From the NCBI GenBank assembly GCA_036245805.1, contig BTRK01000003.1, positions 25,740,685 through 25,804,684 on the forward strand: a stretch of DNA of 64,000 nucleotides. The letters run 5' to 3'. Shown here in pieces: positions 13,381 through 23,719 of this stretch. Position 1 is the first letter of the stretch. Each line of letters opens with the position of its first letter. This DNA is from Pristionchus mayeri (taxonomy: Eukaryota > Nematoda > Chromadorea > Rhabditida > Neodiplogasteridae). Position numbers and translations under genes: made by a program. The notes below the pieces were generated by a model that was not told the origin of the DNA, did no database searches, and saw nothing but the letters and a program-made list of their open reading frames with translations.

Positions 13381-14664
13381 TCTACCTGCTGGTTGAAGTT
13401 GACTCTCCACTTCCTCATAGTCTCATTCGCAGTGTCTCCCTTGAGTGTGAATCCCATTCTGAGTGATCGGGCGAAAGTTATGGCCCCATCCAGATCTGTG
13501 TCGACTCCTGAAGGGAAGAGAGCACTTCTCCCCCTCCATTACCCTCCTTCGATCACCTCCAATCACATGGGCGAGGAACAACTTGGTTGGATTGCCTTCC
13601 TTTGCCGTCGAAATGAACATCTCGGGATAGGTCATTGGAATCTCCGCTGATTTCTAAAGGAAACATTCCATCGATTCATCGATTGGGTAGTATACCTTGA
13701 TGAGTCTGTCGACGAGTCCTGCTGATCCTTCGCAGTCTGCATCACACACAGAAGACCACTGAGAGGGACATTCATTCTCCCGAAGTGAATCGAAAGCATT
13801 CAAATGCCCATTCAACTAACCGCATCCTCAGTTGAATCGTATGCTTCGATTCTCCTCTTGAGGAAGAGGTAGGTCTCGGTCGAATCCTTGCTCAGAATAG
13901 ACTCGCGATCATTTCTACAACGGAGTTCTCTTCTCGTTCTTCTCCTCCTTTATTCTAATCTCTCATTCTCACTCTTCTCCTTCTTCTTCTTCTCATCACT
14001 TGTGAACCTCGGAAATGAGCGCGAACTTTCACTCTCACATTCTATAGATTTGAGTGCGAAAGTGACAGTGATGGGAGTTATTGGGATAAGGATCAGGGAT
14101 TGGCTAGACTATCGGAATAGTTAGGGAGACTCACTGAGCACTGAGGATCACTGAGTAGGAATGGGGAGACATTCTGTCGAGAGGACTGAAGTTGGGAGTG
14201 GATGAATTGAAGGGGACGAGGGGACGACCCGTCGGAGGAAAGGAAGACACTCCAATTGAGATCCTCTACTTCTCTCCTCTCTCAACGGCCAAACCTCGTC
14301 CGAATGCATTTCCACCAGAAGAGAAAGAAGAGAAATCAAGTGAGATCGAAGTTCCCTCTCTCAGGAAGAACGAAGGAATTATCAAAGCTACGATTATCAA
14401 AAGAGGAAGAATCTGAAATAAGGATGATTGGAGTCAATTCTGTCTATTCACTCACAATAAAAGGAGCTGGCTTGCTTGCGATCACTTTTCCCAGATGCCA
14501 GAATACCCGCCTCAAGCCGAGTTCGAAGATACGAAAGGAGTGAATTCTGTTGACTCCACTCACATTGGCACCTCAACCAGAGAGATTCGGTCTAGGAGAA
14601 AGAGGGGGGATGTGGACACACCTGACCGTCCCTTCTTTCCTCTTCCTTCCTCCGTGATCTCCAT
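2649..14664 (-). CDS. Patched-related (PTR) membrane protein with sterol-sensing-like domain
   Basis: Multi-pass RND-type protein of the patched/dispatched superfamily; nematode PTR proteins act in cuticle, lipid and sterol-related membrane transport. Exons in order (minus): N-terminus with HSFRIFELGLRRVFWHLGK (about 14.5 kb) and TM1 ILPLLIIVALIIPSFL; first ectodomain with WSSVCDADCEGSAGLVDRL, IPMTYPEMFIST and GVDTDLDGAITFARSLRMGF (13.4-13.9 kb); TM2-TM6 (13.2-11.5 kb); then, beyond the LTR element, AGGLFSSVTFIRD and a hydrophilic loop (4.8-5.1 kb); TM7 and second ectodomain (GAFLVHPHFRYP at 4.3 kb; WLTEFTRFEKSSIYE at 3.7 kb); TM8-TM12 ending LASFIHFVFFLPKSVIR. Intron phases agree across both transposon-filled introns, so the reading frame looks intact. 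The acidic residues normally in TM4 (GxxxDD) and TM10 are absent. Start at 14,664 is one choice; exons may extend to about 14,960. Confidence 0.75.
5131..5147. repeat. Poly-G tract
   Basis: A run of about 17 G lies in the PTR intron just left of the retrotransposon. It is a likely place for sequencing-length error. Confidence 0.8.
5277..5281. repeat. Target-site duplication, left copy (CCCTT)
   Basis: Five bases directly outside the left LTR, matching 11,453-11,457 outside the right LTR. A 5-bp duplication is usual for Ty3-type integrases. Confidence 0.85.
5282..5602 (-). repeat. LTR (3' LTR in element orientation)
   Basis: 321 bp, begins TGTTGTATAAC and ends ATAACA on the plus strand, so TG...CA ends. 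It matches 11,133-11,452 except for two substitutions and a one-base indel. Confidence 0.95.
5603..5612 (-). other. Polypurine tract of the LTR element
   Basis: The reverse complement reads TTGGAGGGAGG directly before the 3' LTR, the expected position for plus-strand priming. Confidence 0.7.
5695..6825 (-). pseudogene. Retrotransposon integrase region
   Basis: A 376-residue open frame. It carries the second half of the zinc-binding HHCC module (CDQCAQ), the DDE core (HLDYCEPVEGKYLLVMVDS, VTDNGTQFNSDSF and the catalytic Glu in HPQSNGQAERF) and a C-terminal tail rich in Pro/Arg (RRSTRTRVPPKRL). The His pair expected just upstream is missing: the preceding frame ends in a stop at 6831 and the homologous reading continues in another frame, which implies a small deletion. 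All three DDE acidic residues are visible. Confidence 0.9.
6831..7848 (-). pseudogene. Retrotransposon reverse transcriptase end and RNase H
   Basis: Begins just after the fold-back insertion with the YLDD active-site motif, then the RT connection (EYGFRIRPEKC, KYLGFIIDQSG) and a Ty3-type RNase H: LAADASEKGIGAMIAH, IEKEGLALIFGVTKFHRYV, QTDHKPLLSIF, YADALSRL. The ORF ends at a stop in the spacer before integrase, where a frameshift separates the two. Confidence 0.9.
7849..8884. mobile_element. Fold-back (long inverted repeat) element nested in the RT gene
   Basis: About 1,030 bp that is almost entirely an inverted repeat: the left arm from TCACGCC (7,851) is mirrored by the right arm ending GGCGTGA (8,882), with the centre near 8,365. 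TA lies on both sides (7,849-7,850 and 8,883-8,884), consistent with a TA target duplication as in Tc1/mariner-type elements. No transposase ORF is visible. The element splits the retrotransposon polyprotein immediately before its YLDD motif, and without it and one TA the two reading frames would be in register. Confidence 0.85.
8885..10862 (-). pseudogene. Retrotransposon gag, protease and N-terminal RT
   Basis: A 634-codon frame from 10,732. It has a capsid-like gag with two zinc knuckles (CSRCGWDHTDAEC, CFNCHDIGHFLIKC near 9.9 kb), aspartic protease (MTVDTGSDITLI) and the RT fingers/palm (KLRVCVDFSTGLN, LFSQIDLSDAYLQI, FKRLPFGVSVAPGIFQ). A better start lies upstream at ATG 10,862, encoding a Gly-rich leader with AQKEQNELLRAQME, but that frame is shifted relative to the main ORF, suggesting a one-base indel near 10.74 kb. 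The 3' end runs into the fold-back element. Confidence 0.88.
11114..11132 (-). other. Primer-binding site of the LTR element
   Basis: Directly after the 5' LTR (minus orientation) the sequence reads TTGGCGTTCAGTACTCACG; TGG is the complement of a tRNA CCA end. The tRNA species was not identified. Confidence 0.6.
11133..11452 (-). repeat. LTR (5' LTR in element orientation)
   Basis: 320 bp, TG...CA ends, about 99% identical to the copy at 5,282-5,602. Flanked by CCCTT at 11,453-11,457. Confidence 0.95.
12253..12325 (+). repeat. tRNA-derived (SINE-like) block, left arm
   Basis: Contains TAGCCGAGTAGTTAACGC (A-box-like) and GGTTCGACTCC (B-box consensus GGTTCGANTCC) at tRNA spacing. The anticodon and T stems pair poorly, so it is a relic rather than a working tRNA gene. 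Confidence 0.6.
12549..12622 (-). repeat. tRNA-derived (SINE-like) block, right arm
   Basis: Inverted copy of the block at 12,253-12,325 with a few base changes (for example GGGCGGC for GATCGGC). Confidence 0.6.
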
Positions 14665-14969
14665 CTTCTGAATGTAGGGAGAGACCTGAAGGAAGGGAGT
14701 CAAAGGAGGAGGGGAGGATCTCTTCCCACCTGTAGTTCATTCGAAGGGGAGAACACTGGTTGTCGTAGAAGACTCCCCACTGAGTACTCCCCCCGAACAC
14801 CTGAAGTCGGTACTCATTGCTCACGCATCGACACAGAAATAGGATATGATGGTGGCTAGACTGGTTCACCTCCACTGGCGTAAACCCGAGGGGTTTTATC
14901 GTCCTGTGACGATCCCTCTTGCATCTGCAATATACCAAGGAGAATGAGGATGAGAAATGCAATTATTTC

Positions 14970-16060
14970 TCTTCACGAATCGCAGTAAAAGCACTAATAG
15001 TTGGTGTGTGGATACACGTTTCATAAATGTGGGTGTTCGGTGAGGTCAAATACAATGAGACTGCCACTTCCTGATTCCGAGTGATTGGCTGTTTCTATCG
15101 TACCCACTGATGACTTGCCTCGTCCTTTCCCTTCCCTCTCATCTTCAGATTAACTACACAATTGTCTATCTAACCCGGTCAGTGCGCACTTCCTCTCGAT
15201 GAAAGAGAGAGGGGGAATTTAGTAGTGCGAGTAATCAGAGAAGTCAATCTTCGAAAGTAGAACACCAGAAACTGCATGAGTCAATTTAAAAATCAATCTC
15301 GTGATATTTGTATAGCAGGATCAGTAACTGAAACATGAACGGATCTGGAGGAATCCCGATGGCTGGAGAAATAATAATGCAATAAATAATTTTAATGCGG
15401 ATTTTGCGAACACAGAGAGGGATCCGGCCATCGGATAAAGGAGGAATATTCAAGATCTGAAGATGGACTTGCAACTTTCTACGAAATATAACTGATACTT
15501 TTACAAGGATCAGTAGCATGATCTACTGGCACGATCCAAAAATATACATCTACAATCAAAAGAAAACTGCGAATGGAATAGGTCAAAAGTGCATGAATAT
15601 TATTGTTTATCATTGGAGCAATCGTGGAAAGGGACAAGAGAAGGAAGGAATGGGGGGAGGGAGCAGAAGTTATCCATTACGTTCCTTGACCCATTTATCC
15701 CCCAGCACTGATAACGGATGATCGAAGAGGAGCGGGAGGAGGGGGGAGGGGGGGGGGGGAGAGGGGAGGGAGAGAGGAGCGGGAGGAGGGGGAGGGGAGA
15801 GTTATCGGAACGTGCCCTCGAGGGAAAGTCTACACGAACAAGCGCATTGAAATCGCGCACGCAAAGATTACTTTCGTATGGATTTCTGCAATTATTTCCC
15901 GTTCGGGGCATAGGTATCTAATGGTCCCCTCGCATGATCACAATAGAGATATTTCCTCTTTGCACATCAGTCATTAGTAGATGGAACATTGAAACATCGG
16001 GCCAGAAAAACGGACGAAAGCGTTCGTTTATGAAAGGATTCACTTGATGTTTACATGAGT
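14970..16060. other. Intergenic region with G-rich tract
   Basis: No coding signal is recognised. The stretch is A+T-rich, with a purine tract of G runs at 15,730-15,800 whose apparent Glu/Gly-rich ORF is compositional. Confidence 0.5.
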
Positions 16061-16099
16061 GTCCTTTAACAACAATTTAGTGGATGGAGTGAGAAAGGA

Positions 16100-17716
16100 A
16101 TGGTTTAGTTCGTTGTTTCGGTCTCGTTCCACTCTTTGGCAACCAATTCAACAGAGAGATCGAATGCGATTGGTGGTATTCCATTCTTCTTCCCCGTCAG
16201 TATCTTCTACATCGGACAATTTAGGTCATCTTTCAACTCTGTATTTGTTTTGGCAGTGGAACGGAGAAATTCCGATTGAGCGATGGTTTCGACCTTCAAG
16301 AGTACTTTCCAACAGGCGAGCTTCATCGAGTACTAACGAGTAATGCTGAGTCACTAGATTTCAGGCACAATAATAACGATCCGATATGAGAACGACGCAA
16401 AATGTGGAAAATGCGCAAGGTTTGGTGATTTTTTCAAACTGGAAAACAATCTTTCCACATTTAGCGACATTCGTTTGTACTACGGTAATAGCCAATCACT
16501 TTATCCTGATCCGAGACTTCGCGATTTTGCCCTTCGAATCAAAGTTTCGAATGATGCCAAGTTTCCTGTTGAGAGTGACATGAAAAGAGTGAGTCTGAAA
16601 CACCGTTTGTCGTCAATTCTCAACAGGAAGGCCAAATCGACTGTCGAACACGATCTCAAACTTACGTGGAGAGAAATCCAAAACTCGACTCGGTATGGAG
16701 AATAGATATCGTCAAGGTTTCATCCCATGATCTACGAGTATTCTTCCAAGGATACCCTGCTGGTTCATTCTATCGAACCATTCCATCCATTCACTCCCCT
16801 TTTCAGCTTCCATCCACAGTTCCCAATCTCTAGATCGAATTCGTTCTCTTATGATGTACAGCGAGGTGGCTGGGGTGGAGCAATACGTGGGTGAGAATGA
16901 GAGACTACGAGGAGAATCCTCATTCAGATTGACGTCATCTATCCCAATTCGAAGATTCCTTCGATCAATGTGCAGAAATGGTTGAATGGAGAAAGAGAAG
17001 CATCGAGTGAAGTAGTCGTTGTGAGAAGGAAGAGGGAAGTAGAGATGAATGAACACTTGAGGACATTGGTTCCTTCCCCATCGGAACACAATTACGATTC
17101 GTCACTTTCATGAACTCCTTCGAGAATACGGTAGGATCTCCATTATCGATCAGTCGAGTATCGATCAGAATATCTACCGATTCGTGGGACTTCGACTGAA
17201 GCACGATAGGATGAAGACTCCCGTGGCAGTGATGCAGAGTTGGCACGATAGACACCAAAGGGTTCGTCCCCCTTCCACTCCCTTGAGATGGAGACATACA
17301 GATCTCAATCCACTACAAGGAGGAGTACGACAACTACGAGAAGAACAAGGTATGAGTGGGTGAGGAAGCAAGTCGCAGCCTGCTTCCCTTCTCTAGGTGA
17401 CGTGTTTCGATGGCAATGGCCTGGGGGATCTCGTCCATTACGACCTCACTCGAGTTGGATGGAGCAGAGTGAAGGTGATCACTGCGTGTGCCTCGTTGTG
17501 CGATAGGACGGCCTTTCAGATTCGTCTCTTCCACGTGAGAGACACTGTTATTGAATGCGAGCTGAATCTTCCTCCGATGGGAAGAGATCTCGATCAGACA
17601 TTGCAGGTAAGAGAGTGACAAGGATGGAGATGGAAGAGTAATCATCTCAGGTCATAGTTGCGAACGGAGCTTCTCTGTTGTATCTGAACGAGAGTCGTCT
17701 CTCCGTTCCCTGCTGA
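16100..17716 (+). CDS. Predicted secreted multi-exon protein, family unknown
   Basis: Not recognised. In-phase exons encode GTEKFRLSDGFDLQEYF, then a Cys-containing stretch (RYENDAKCGKCARFGDFF, LYYGNSQSLYPDPRLRDF), EGQIDCRTRSQTYVERN, VWRIDIVKVSSHDLRVFF, SIHSSQSLDRIRSLMMYSEV, VIYPNSKIPSINVQKWL, NIYRFVGLRLKHDRM, GDIQISIHYKEEYDNYEKNK, CFDGNGLGDLVHYDL and a C-terminal part ending SLLYLNESRLSVPC. The stop is at 17,714-17,716. The N-terminus near 16,105 is hydrophobic and could be a signal sequence, but no convincing ATG was fixed. Beta-rich, soluble segments suggest an extracellular domain protein. It ends only 225 bp before the EF-hand gene on the same strand, a spacing that would allow an operon. 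At least two introns have alternative placements. Confidence 0.5.
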
Positions 17717-17941
17717 AGATTCATTGTACTCATCCCATTCCCTTCCTCTTCCTCTCTCCCATAAACATTTGCCATTCCTCCTTTTTGCTGCCATGGTTGC
17801 ACTCCTCTTCCATCTCTGACGAGAGAGAGATCGAGTGAGAAGGGGAGAGTTAGTCCACGTCCCTCTAAGTGGGGGTTGCTGAGATACGGTAAGGAGGGGA
17901 GAGAGGGAGAGTCAGTCTCTTCCTTCACTTCCCCATCCACT

Positions 17942-18568
17942 ATGCCTCTCCATTCTGGTCTCGTCGATGAATACAGGAAGCAGTTCACTCAAATGGATCA
18001 GGTCATTCCCTTTCCCATTACTGGAGATGGGATGGATGGATACCCGTTGAGTTGCTTCTCCTCTCTCTCTACAGGACGAGAGTGGATTCGTCTCTCGTGA
18101 GGAGCTTCAGTCGCTCCTTCTCGATATGGGTCACTCAGAGGGAGAAGTGAGGGAGAAGTTCTCCCAGATGGATGCCAATCAGGATGACAAGGGAGGAACC
18201 CCTCACTCTCCTCTTCCTAATTGCCAATTTGAGGTGTCATTCGATGAATTCATCGGATTGGTCGAGAAACTGACAATGGGGTGAGATTCCATTCTCACTT
18301 CTATTCTCATGATTGATTCAGTCGAGATGCATCTGAACTGGAGGAAATATTCAAATTGGCAGATGAGGAGGCAATGGGATTCATCCCCTTCGAGACTCTC
18401 AAGTCAATCCTCGTCGACATCATCGGTAGGAAATTCCCCCCTCAATCTCTTGATTCGTCCTTTGGAGGATCGGAGGAACGAGTTTCTCGTGGTCTTCGAG
18501 CACTCAGAATCAATGAAGATGAGCACATCGACTGCGAGCAATTCATTGAAATCGCCAACTCGATCTGA
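17942..18568 (+). CDS. Calmodulin-like EF-hand protein
   Basis: Small calcium-binding protein beginning MPLHSGLVDEYRKQFTQMDQ and ending EQFIEIANSI. Four EF-hand units are visible. The first loop is canonical (DQDESGFVSREE, Glu at position 12). The second starts DANQDD and resumes VSFDEF, but a 45-base in-frame segment sits between them. The third (DEEAMGFIPFET) lacks the bidentate Glu. The fourth (around NEDEHIDCEQF) lacks the first acidic ligand. Only one or two sites should bind calcium well. Introns are at about 18,020-18,075, 18,280-18,320 and 18,425-18,470. The protein is likely a divergent calmodulin or troponin-C-like sensor; no specific orthologue can be named. Confidence 0.75.
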
Positions 18569-19093
18569 GAGCGGGAAGAATCCTCCCCCCCCCCCCCCTC
18601 CCCCTTCCCCTCCCTTCTCTTCCCTCCTTCCTCCCTTCGCCCGATGGAGCAACTGAATTCTCTCCCTTCAATGCATTTCGATGTCTCTGGGATTCATTTC
18701 CGTTGCTCTTTTCGCATGATTCTGCTATTTTCCATTGTTCATTGATATTTTAGTAACGTGAGAGTGAATTCCATGACACATAAAATATAATAAATTCTTG
18801 TGTGGAAGTGAAATGAATTGAAGTCGTTTGTATTTCGTTTGACTATTTTTTTTCTCAGAAATTCATGAGAATACATATTTATATATCAATATATGTTTTG
18901 CGTTCCCTATTACATGTGTAGATAGATTTTTTTTTATCTCAATTTAGTTGCAAAAAAGTCGCAAACAATTTCCTGCAAAAAAAGTCAGTCGATACCGGCC
19001 TATCTCTCCAGACAGGTATGCGTAAGATACTTAATCCCCTTGATAAGAGTCCCATCGGGAGTGATAGAGAGAAGGAGCAATCGACTGGTAGAG
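18569..19093. other. A+T-rich intergenic spacer
   Basis: Probable 3' UTR of the EF-hand gene (AATAAA-like signal near 18,788) followed by promoter DNA of the fibrinogen-related gene. It also holds a poly-C run at about 18,584-18,597. Confidence 0.5.
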
Positions 19094-19661
19094 ATGTCCT
19101 CTCTCCCTCTCTTCCTTCTTCTCTCTGCACTTCTTCCCTTCGTCTCTTCCTTCGTTCTCCCTCCTCCCATCAGGGAAACAGATCAACAATGGACACTCGT
19201 GCAGAAGTAAGAACTCCCTCCCATTCCCCTTATTTATCGATTGATTTGAGACGAGATGATGGATCGGAAGCATATTGGAATCGGTCATGGGAAGAGTACA
19301 AAGAGGGATTCGGAACAGAGGAGGTACGAGCGGACAATTGATTGCTCCCCATTTCTCAAATCTTGAGGGTTCCTTCTACTGGATGGGATTGGAAGGATTG
19401 CATGGATTGGCGAGTAGGTCTACGTCTCTCAAGATAGAAATGTGGGGAGATCGATCCCCTGGTAGCAAGCATGAGAACGACTACTACTGGGCAATCTACA
19501 CTTTCTCGGTGAGAGAGAGAATGGCACTCGGCCTTCGATTAAATGAGTGCATTGGCAGCTCGATGATGAAAGCACCAACTACACTGCTCACTTTGGCTAC
19601 GATTGGAGCAATCCCAATCTGGGGAATGCAACTACTGGATGGTAAGCACAGAGGGGAGGAG

Positions 19662-19719
<58 letters not shown>

Positions 19720-20012
19720 TTCAGGTACGATCTCACTTGCAATGACGGAGTACCCTTCTCGACGATCGATCGGATCAATGATCCCTCCCCTCAATGTGTC
19801 ACTGACTACCATGTGGGGTGAGTCCCTCCCTTCCTCTCTCTTAATCCCTCTCTCCTCTTAGTGGATGGTGGCTCCGCAACTGTGCTTTCGCCTCTCTCAA
19901 TGGAGAGTACAATCCCTCACTCGGACTGGGCAATGGATACGGTCTATTCTGGATTGTGGACGGGCTTTACGTCATCAACCCTGCCAAGACAAAGATGTGG
20001 ATTGCATCGTGA
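19094..20012 (+). CDS. Secreted fibrinogen-related domain (FReD) protein
   Basis: Single fibrinogen C-terminal globe with signal peptide; such proteins usually act as extracellular lectin-like recognition molecules. The signal sequence is MSSLPLFLLLSALLPFVSS. Exons then give WTLVQKRDDGSEAYWNRSWE and EYKEGFG, the start of the FReD; FYWMGLEGLHGLA (equivalent of the usual FWLGNE.IH.L); LDDESTNYTAHFGYDWS; CNDGVPFSTIDRIND; YHVGGWWLRNCAFASLNGEY, the conserved GGWW...C..LNG.Y signature; and the end TKMWIAS. A long (GA)n run fills the intron at 19,650-19,724. The usual calcium-site DxD near FST.DRDND reads FSTIDRINDPS, partly altered. The length is short for the family because no coiled-coil N-terminus precedes the domain. 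Confidence 0.85.
19664..19716. repeat. (GA)n microsatellite in FReD intron
   Basis: About 26 GA units between donor GTAAGC and acceptor TTCAG of the fibrinogen-related gene. Confidence 0.95.
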
Positions 20013-20497
20013 GAGAGAATCACCAGTGAGATAAATGATGAAGACTGAGCTGAAGCAGTGAGGGAATGGGATCTTCCATTGGAATCTCATCAATTCTTTT
20101 CCTTTCCTCCTCGTTGTCTTCGTCTCCACTCGAACTCTATGAAAAGAAATGCGCTTTTTCATAAATCTGTCGTTGGTAAAATAAGAATTTGAGACAAAAT
20201 TGAAAATAAATCTAGTTTCAGTTCTTCGTCATTAATAACGGGGTGAAAAGAATCTTCGAGATCTCAAGGAAGAAGATTTCACCCAATTTCAACCACCCAA
20301 TCCAATCACCCAATTTCCCCTTTCAAGATAAGGTTCATCAATACATTTTTTATCATTGACAAAATAAATTTTATCTTTTTTTTCATTTTATCACAATAAA
20401 TTGAGAGGCCCTAGCTCTACATTTACTACAATCCTCGTAAGGACTCAAATGGGCGGAGTCTCTTCTGGAGGCGGGGCTAGGAAGTGGGCGGAGTCTT
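20013..20497. other. Convergent-gene spacer
   Basis: 3' flanks of two converging genes (FReD gene plus, Q-rich gene minus). A+T-rich with short T runs and AATAAA-type signals at about 20,205 and 20,363; no gene seen. Confidence 0.5.
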
Positions 20498-22512
20498 CTA
20501 GCGAAGGGGAGCATCGATGACCGATCGAAGGCCATTGAGGTCATCCAGGTTGTACTCGGAGTACTTCTGATCGGCAGGCACAACGAAGGCGCGTCCCTGC
20601 TGCAAACTGGGCGGAGTCAGTGGGGGAAAAGGGCGGAGTCTCACTGACCACTCTCTGTCCATTGTAGGTGGAATAGGCAGGGATCTGCTGGAGGAGGGGT
20701 GCGTCTCTCTCCAATGCAGTTCGTACGTCCTCAGAGGAGAGGGCAGCTCAAAGGGGGCGTGGCTTAGAGGAGAAGAATATCGATTGACCACTCACCGTAC
20801 AGCTCACGAGCAGCTGCAGGCTTCAGCTTGGGATTGGCAGACTGATTGGTACGAGAGGAAGAGACATAAGCGGGACGAGACTCCTGGGCTGAAAGGGAGG
20901 GAGTACGGTAGTCAGTCGTCGATAGACATACCGTATTGGTTGTAGGCTCTCTGCTGGTTGTTCTGTGCGTACTGGAGGTCATTGGGCAGTCCGATATAGG
21001 CAGATTCCACTGCTCCTCCCTGTCCTCTCTGGTAGACACGAGCAGGGGAACGAGGAGGGAGAGAGTTGTTGTTCCCATCCAGAACCACCGTCTGAGGGGC
21101 ATTCAGAGTGCGAGCTCCCATCTTAATCCATCCATTAGGAAAGGACGACTACCGTACCCTCGCCCCACCCAGACATTCGATGCCGATGGCTGTTCTCGTG
21201 CCGTGGGTAGGTCACGTTCTGCAATGGGCGGGGCTAGGCCGACTACCGTACCTCCGAAGGAATACCCTGAGAGTACTGCTGCTGCTGCTTGTATGCAGGG
21301 TTGAGACCATCGAAGGCGTACTCAGAAGGCTCGCGCTGCAAAGATCAAAGATCAACGGAACTCCTGATCCCCCCCCTTCCCTCACCTGGGAGGCTCCTCT
21401 CTGGGGACGGATTGGAGACTGAGTGACAGCCTGCCCATAGTTGGCATACGGGTTGTACTGAGACTGCAATTGATACAATATTCATCCATTTACAGTACCC
21501 TACAGTACTCACCACGAGTCCTCGCTGCTGCTCACTGTTGAGTCCTGCCCCGAACGACTGGAAGGGAACCTGAAGATACGGTATTGAGTGATGACGCTGA
21601 AGGCTACGGTACTTCCTGGTTCTCAACGGCAGTGTTGACGTCGGCGCGAGAAGGAGCACGACGGAGAGTGGGCTGGTTGTAGGCTCCGCCAGTCGAGTAG
21701 ACTCCTCCAGAGGGCACGTACTCAGACGACTTATACACTGCAATCAGGGAGTGAGAGGTACTGTAGTGGGTACGGTAACTCACGAGGGGCAGCGGGAGAA
21801 GACTGCTGGGTGGCAGCCTGGTATCCGGATCTCTGCTGCTGGCGAGAGGGAGTCGCAGGCTGCTGGTACTGCTGCTGCTGACCGAATCCCTGCAATACTA
21901 CTGTAATCACTGGATACTGTAATCGGGTACAGGACCTGCTGCTGCTGGGCAAACTGTTGCTGCTGCAGTCTCTGCTGCTGAGCTGCGTACTGTTGCTGCT
22001 GCAGCTGCTGCTGCTGATAGAACTGCTGCTGAGCCAGCTGACGATCTGAAGAACAACCATATCCATCCCTCTCCATCCGCGGTCACGTTCATCCCATTTT
22101 TCCATTTTCAATGCTATTAATCGGTGGGTCGAAGGCTAAATTTGGATTGGGGGGTGAAACCGTACTCTGCTGCTCGATGAACTGCTGCTGTTGCTGCAGC
22201 TGCTGCTGTTGCTGCTGCTGCTGTTGCTGCTGATAGGCCAGTTGCTGGGCCTGCAGCTGAGCCTGAGCCTGCTGGCGGAGATACACCTGAAGAGGAGTCA
22301 TAGATTACGGTAAGAGTGAGGGAGTACGGTACCTGATCAACCGGGGCTGCAGGTGCATTGAACTGCTGCGACTGCTGCTGAGGCTGAGGAGCCGTCTGGG
22401 CTGTCCTGCAAGGAGTACTGTAGGAAGGGGAGGAGAGGGGTACTGTAGGGGTGGAGGGGAGGGTACCGTACCCAGGGAGAGGATAGTAGGCAGAAGGAGC
22501 GTAGAAGGGCAT
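20498..22512 (-). CDS. Glutamine-rich prion-like (PQN-type) protein
   Basis: Starts MPFYAPSAYYPLPG and ends YNLDDLNGLRSVIDAPLR. Between these are strongly Gln-rich exons: QAQAQLQAQQLAYQQQQ followed by about eleven Gln (22.2 kb), QFYQQQQLQQQQYAAQQQR (22.0 kb) and FGQQQQYQQPATPSRQQQ (21.85 kb). Then come Tyr/Pro/Asn-rich exons (EYVPSGGVYSTGGAYNQ, SQYNPYANYGQ, LPNDLQYAQNNQQRAYNQYG) and a more ordered C-terminus (SEDVRTALERDAPLLQQIPAY, RAFVVPADQKYSEY). No signal peptide or membrane segment is seen. The composition matches the nematode pqn class, of mostly unknown function. CAG-type repeats are pure enough for length variation. Introns are rich in TACNGTA words. Confidence 0.7.
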
Positions 22513-22874
22513 CCTGTAGAGAGAAGAGAGGAAGACGAGAGGAGATCGAGTCCGAATGAGAAGTGGAGGAGAGAGAGGGGGAGAGGGACTTATATAGGGG
22601 AGATAGGGGTAGAGGAGAGAGGCAAATGAAGGGAGAGAGAAGAATCATATAAGAGACCATCAGAATTGGATCATCCAACCCATTCCTCCCTCATCTTCTT
22701 CTCTCCATCGGTCGAATCACTCACACTCACTCTCCAACTATTCCATTTTGTAAATTTCAAGGCTAAAACCAAAAATTATGCGAACTGTTACTTTTTCAAC
22801 GTGCTTGAATTCATTGCAGTCACATGAATGCACCCCATTATTAATATGGATAATTTCTCTTTAGAATGATACTT

Positions 22875-22969
22875 CGAGCAATCGTCTGACTCTGTTCAGT
22901 TTGCACGCTCTCTCGTCTCTATGACCGGCGAGAGAGCGTGCAAACTGAAGAGAGTCAGACGATTGCTCG
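22875..22969. repeat. Perfect-arm hairpin (41-bp inverted repeat)
   Basis: Arms at 22,875-22,915 and 22,929-22,969 are reverse complements with a single mismatch, around a 13-base loop. It lies just 3' of the small membrane protein gene. Confidence 0.9.
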
Positions 22970-23041
22970 ATACTTCCCGTGTTGCGTAATCTCATGAACG
23001 TGAACATTTTAGGCACATGAACATTTTTATCAGTTTCTATC

Positions 23042-23325
23042 TTAGTACTGATTGTATTCTTCCATGTAGACGATTCGTGGATAGAGGAAGACGAAGTAAA
23101 TGACAGTGGCTGAAAGAAAATGAAGAGATCAAAGATCAACTGAAAACTTACTGAACACAGAGATGAGTCCGAAGGCAGTGAGGCCAGAACAGAAGGAATT
23201 CTGGAGAAGAGAAAGGAATGAGAGATCAAAGATCATCCACTCACTATCACTCGATCCGTGTGAGGGAATTTGCCATCGTGCTCTGCTACGAACATTTTCT
23301 CTCTGGGAGGATCGAGACCAGCCAT
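23042..23325 (-). CDS. Small single-pass membrane protein (65 residues)
   Basis: Three exons encode MAGLDPPREKMFVAEHDGK, FPHTDRVI, NSFCSGLTAFGLISVF and TTVIYFVFLYPRIVYMEEY, ending NQY. One membrane segment (about residues 33-52) follows a short polar N-terminus. Size, topology and the aromatic C-terminal tail resemble accessory subunits of respiratory complexes or small ER proteins, but no family was recognised. Both introns contain TGATCTTTGATCTC. Start codon context and intron phases agree, so the gene is probably real. Confidence 0.6.
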
Positions 23326-23719
23326 TTTAGCCAATCTATTCGATAGTAGTTATTGATAGAGCGAATGCTTACTTTCGTGGATGGGAGAATTCCCTCTTTC
23401 TGTATAGATTCTCCTTCTCCTCTTCCTTCTTCGTCCCTTTATCATCCGACCGACCACCTCCCATTGCAATGAACTGAATGAGGAGATGGAAGAGCAAATG
23501 AATTGAAGATCATCATTCGCAGATCCTCTTTACTCTCGTGTATTCCTGCATCGTTTAGATGATGTGTGAAGTGAACCTTCTAAAGTTGGACGTACCCGTA
23601 GGGTGGTCTCTCCTCTCTCTCACGCAACACTGTTCATACAGATTGTTTGAGGTCTCCTCCCTCCTCGACCCTTCCCCCCTCCCTCCCTCCCTCTCCTCGT
23701 CCCTTATTCACTCCCTCCC

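Noticed and set aside
16712..17089. 125-codon minus ORF opposite the unidentified gene at 16-17.7 kb
   Set aside because: The plus strand gives a chain of in-phase exons with proper splice sites through the same region, so this is taken as an antisense shadow.
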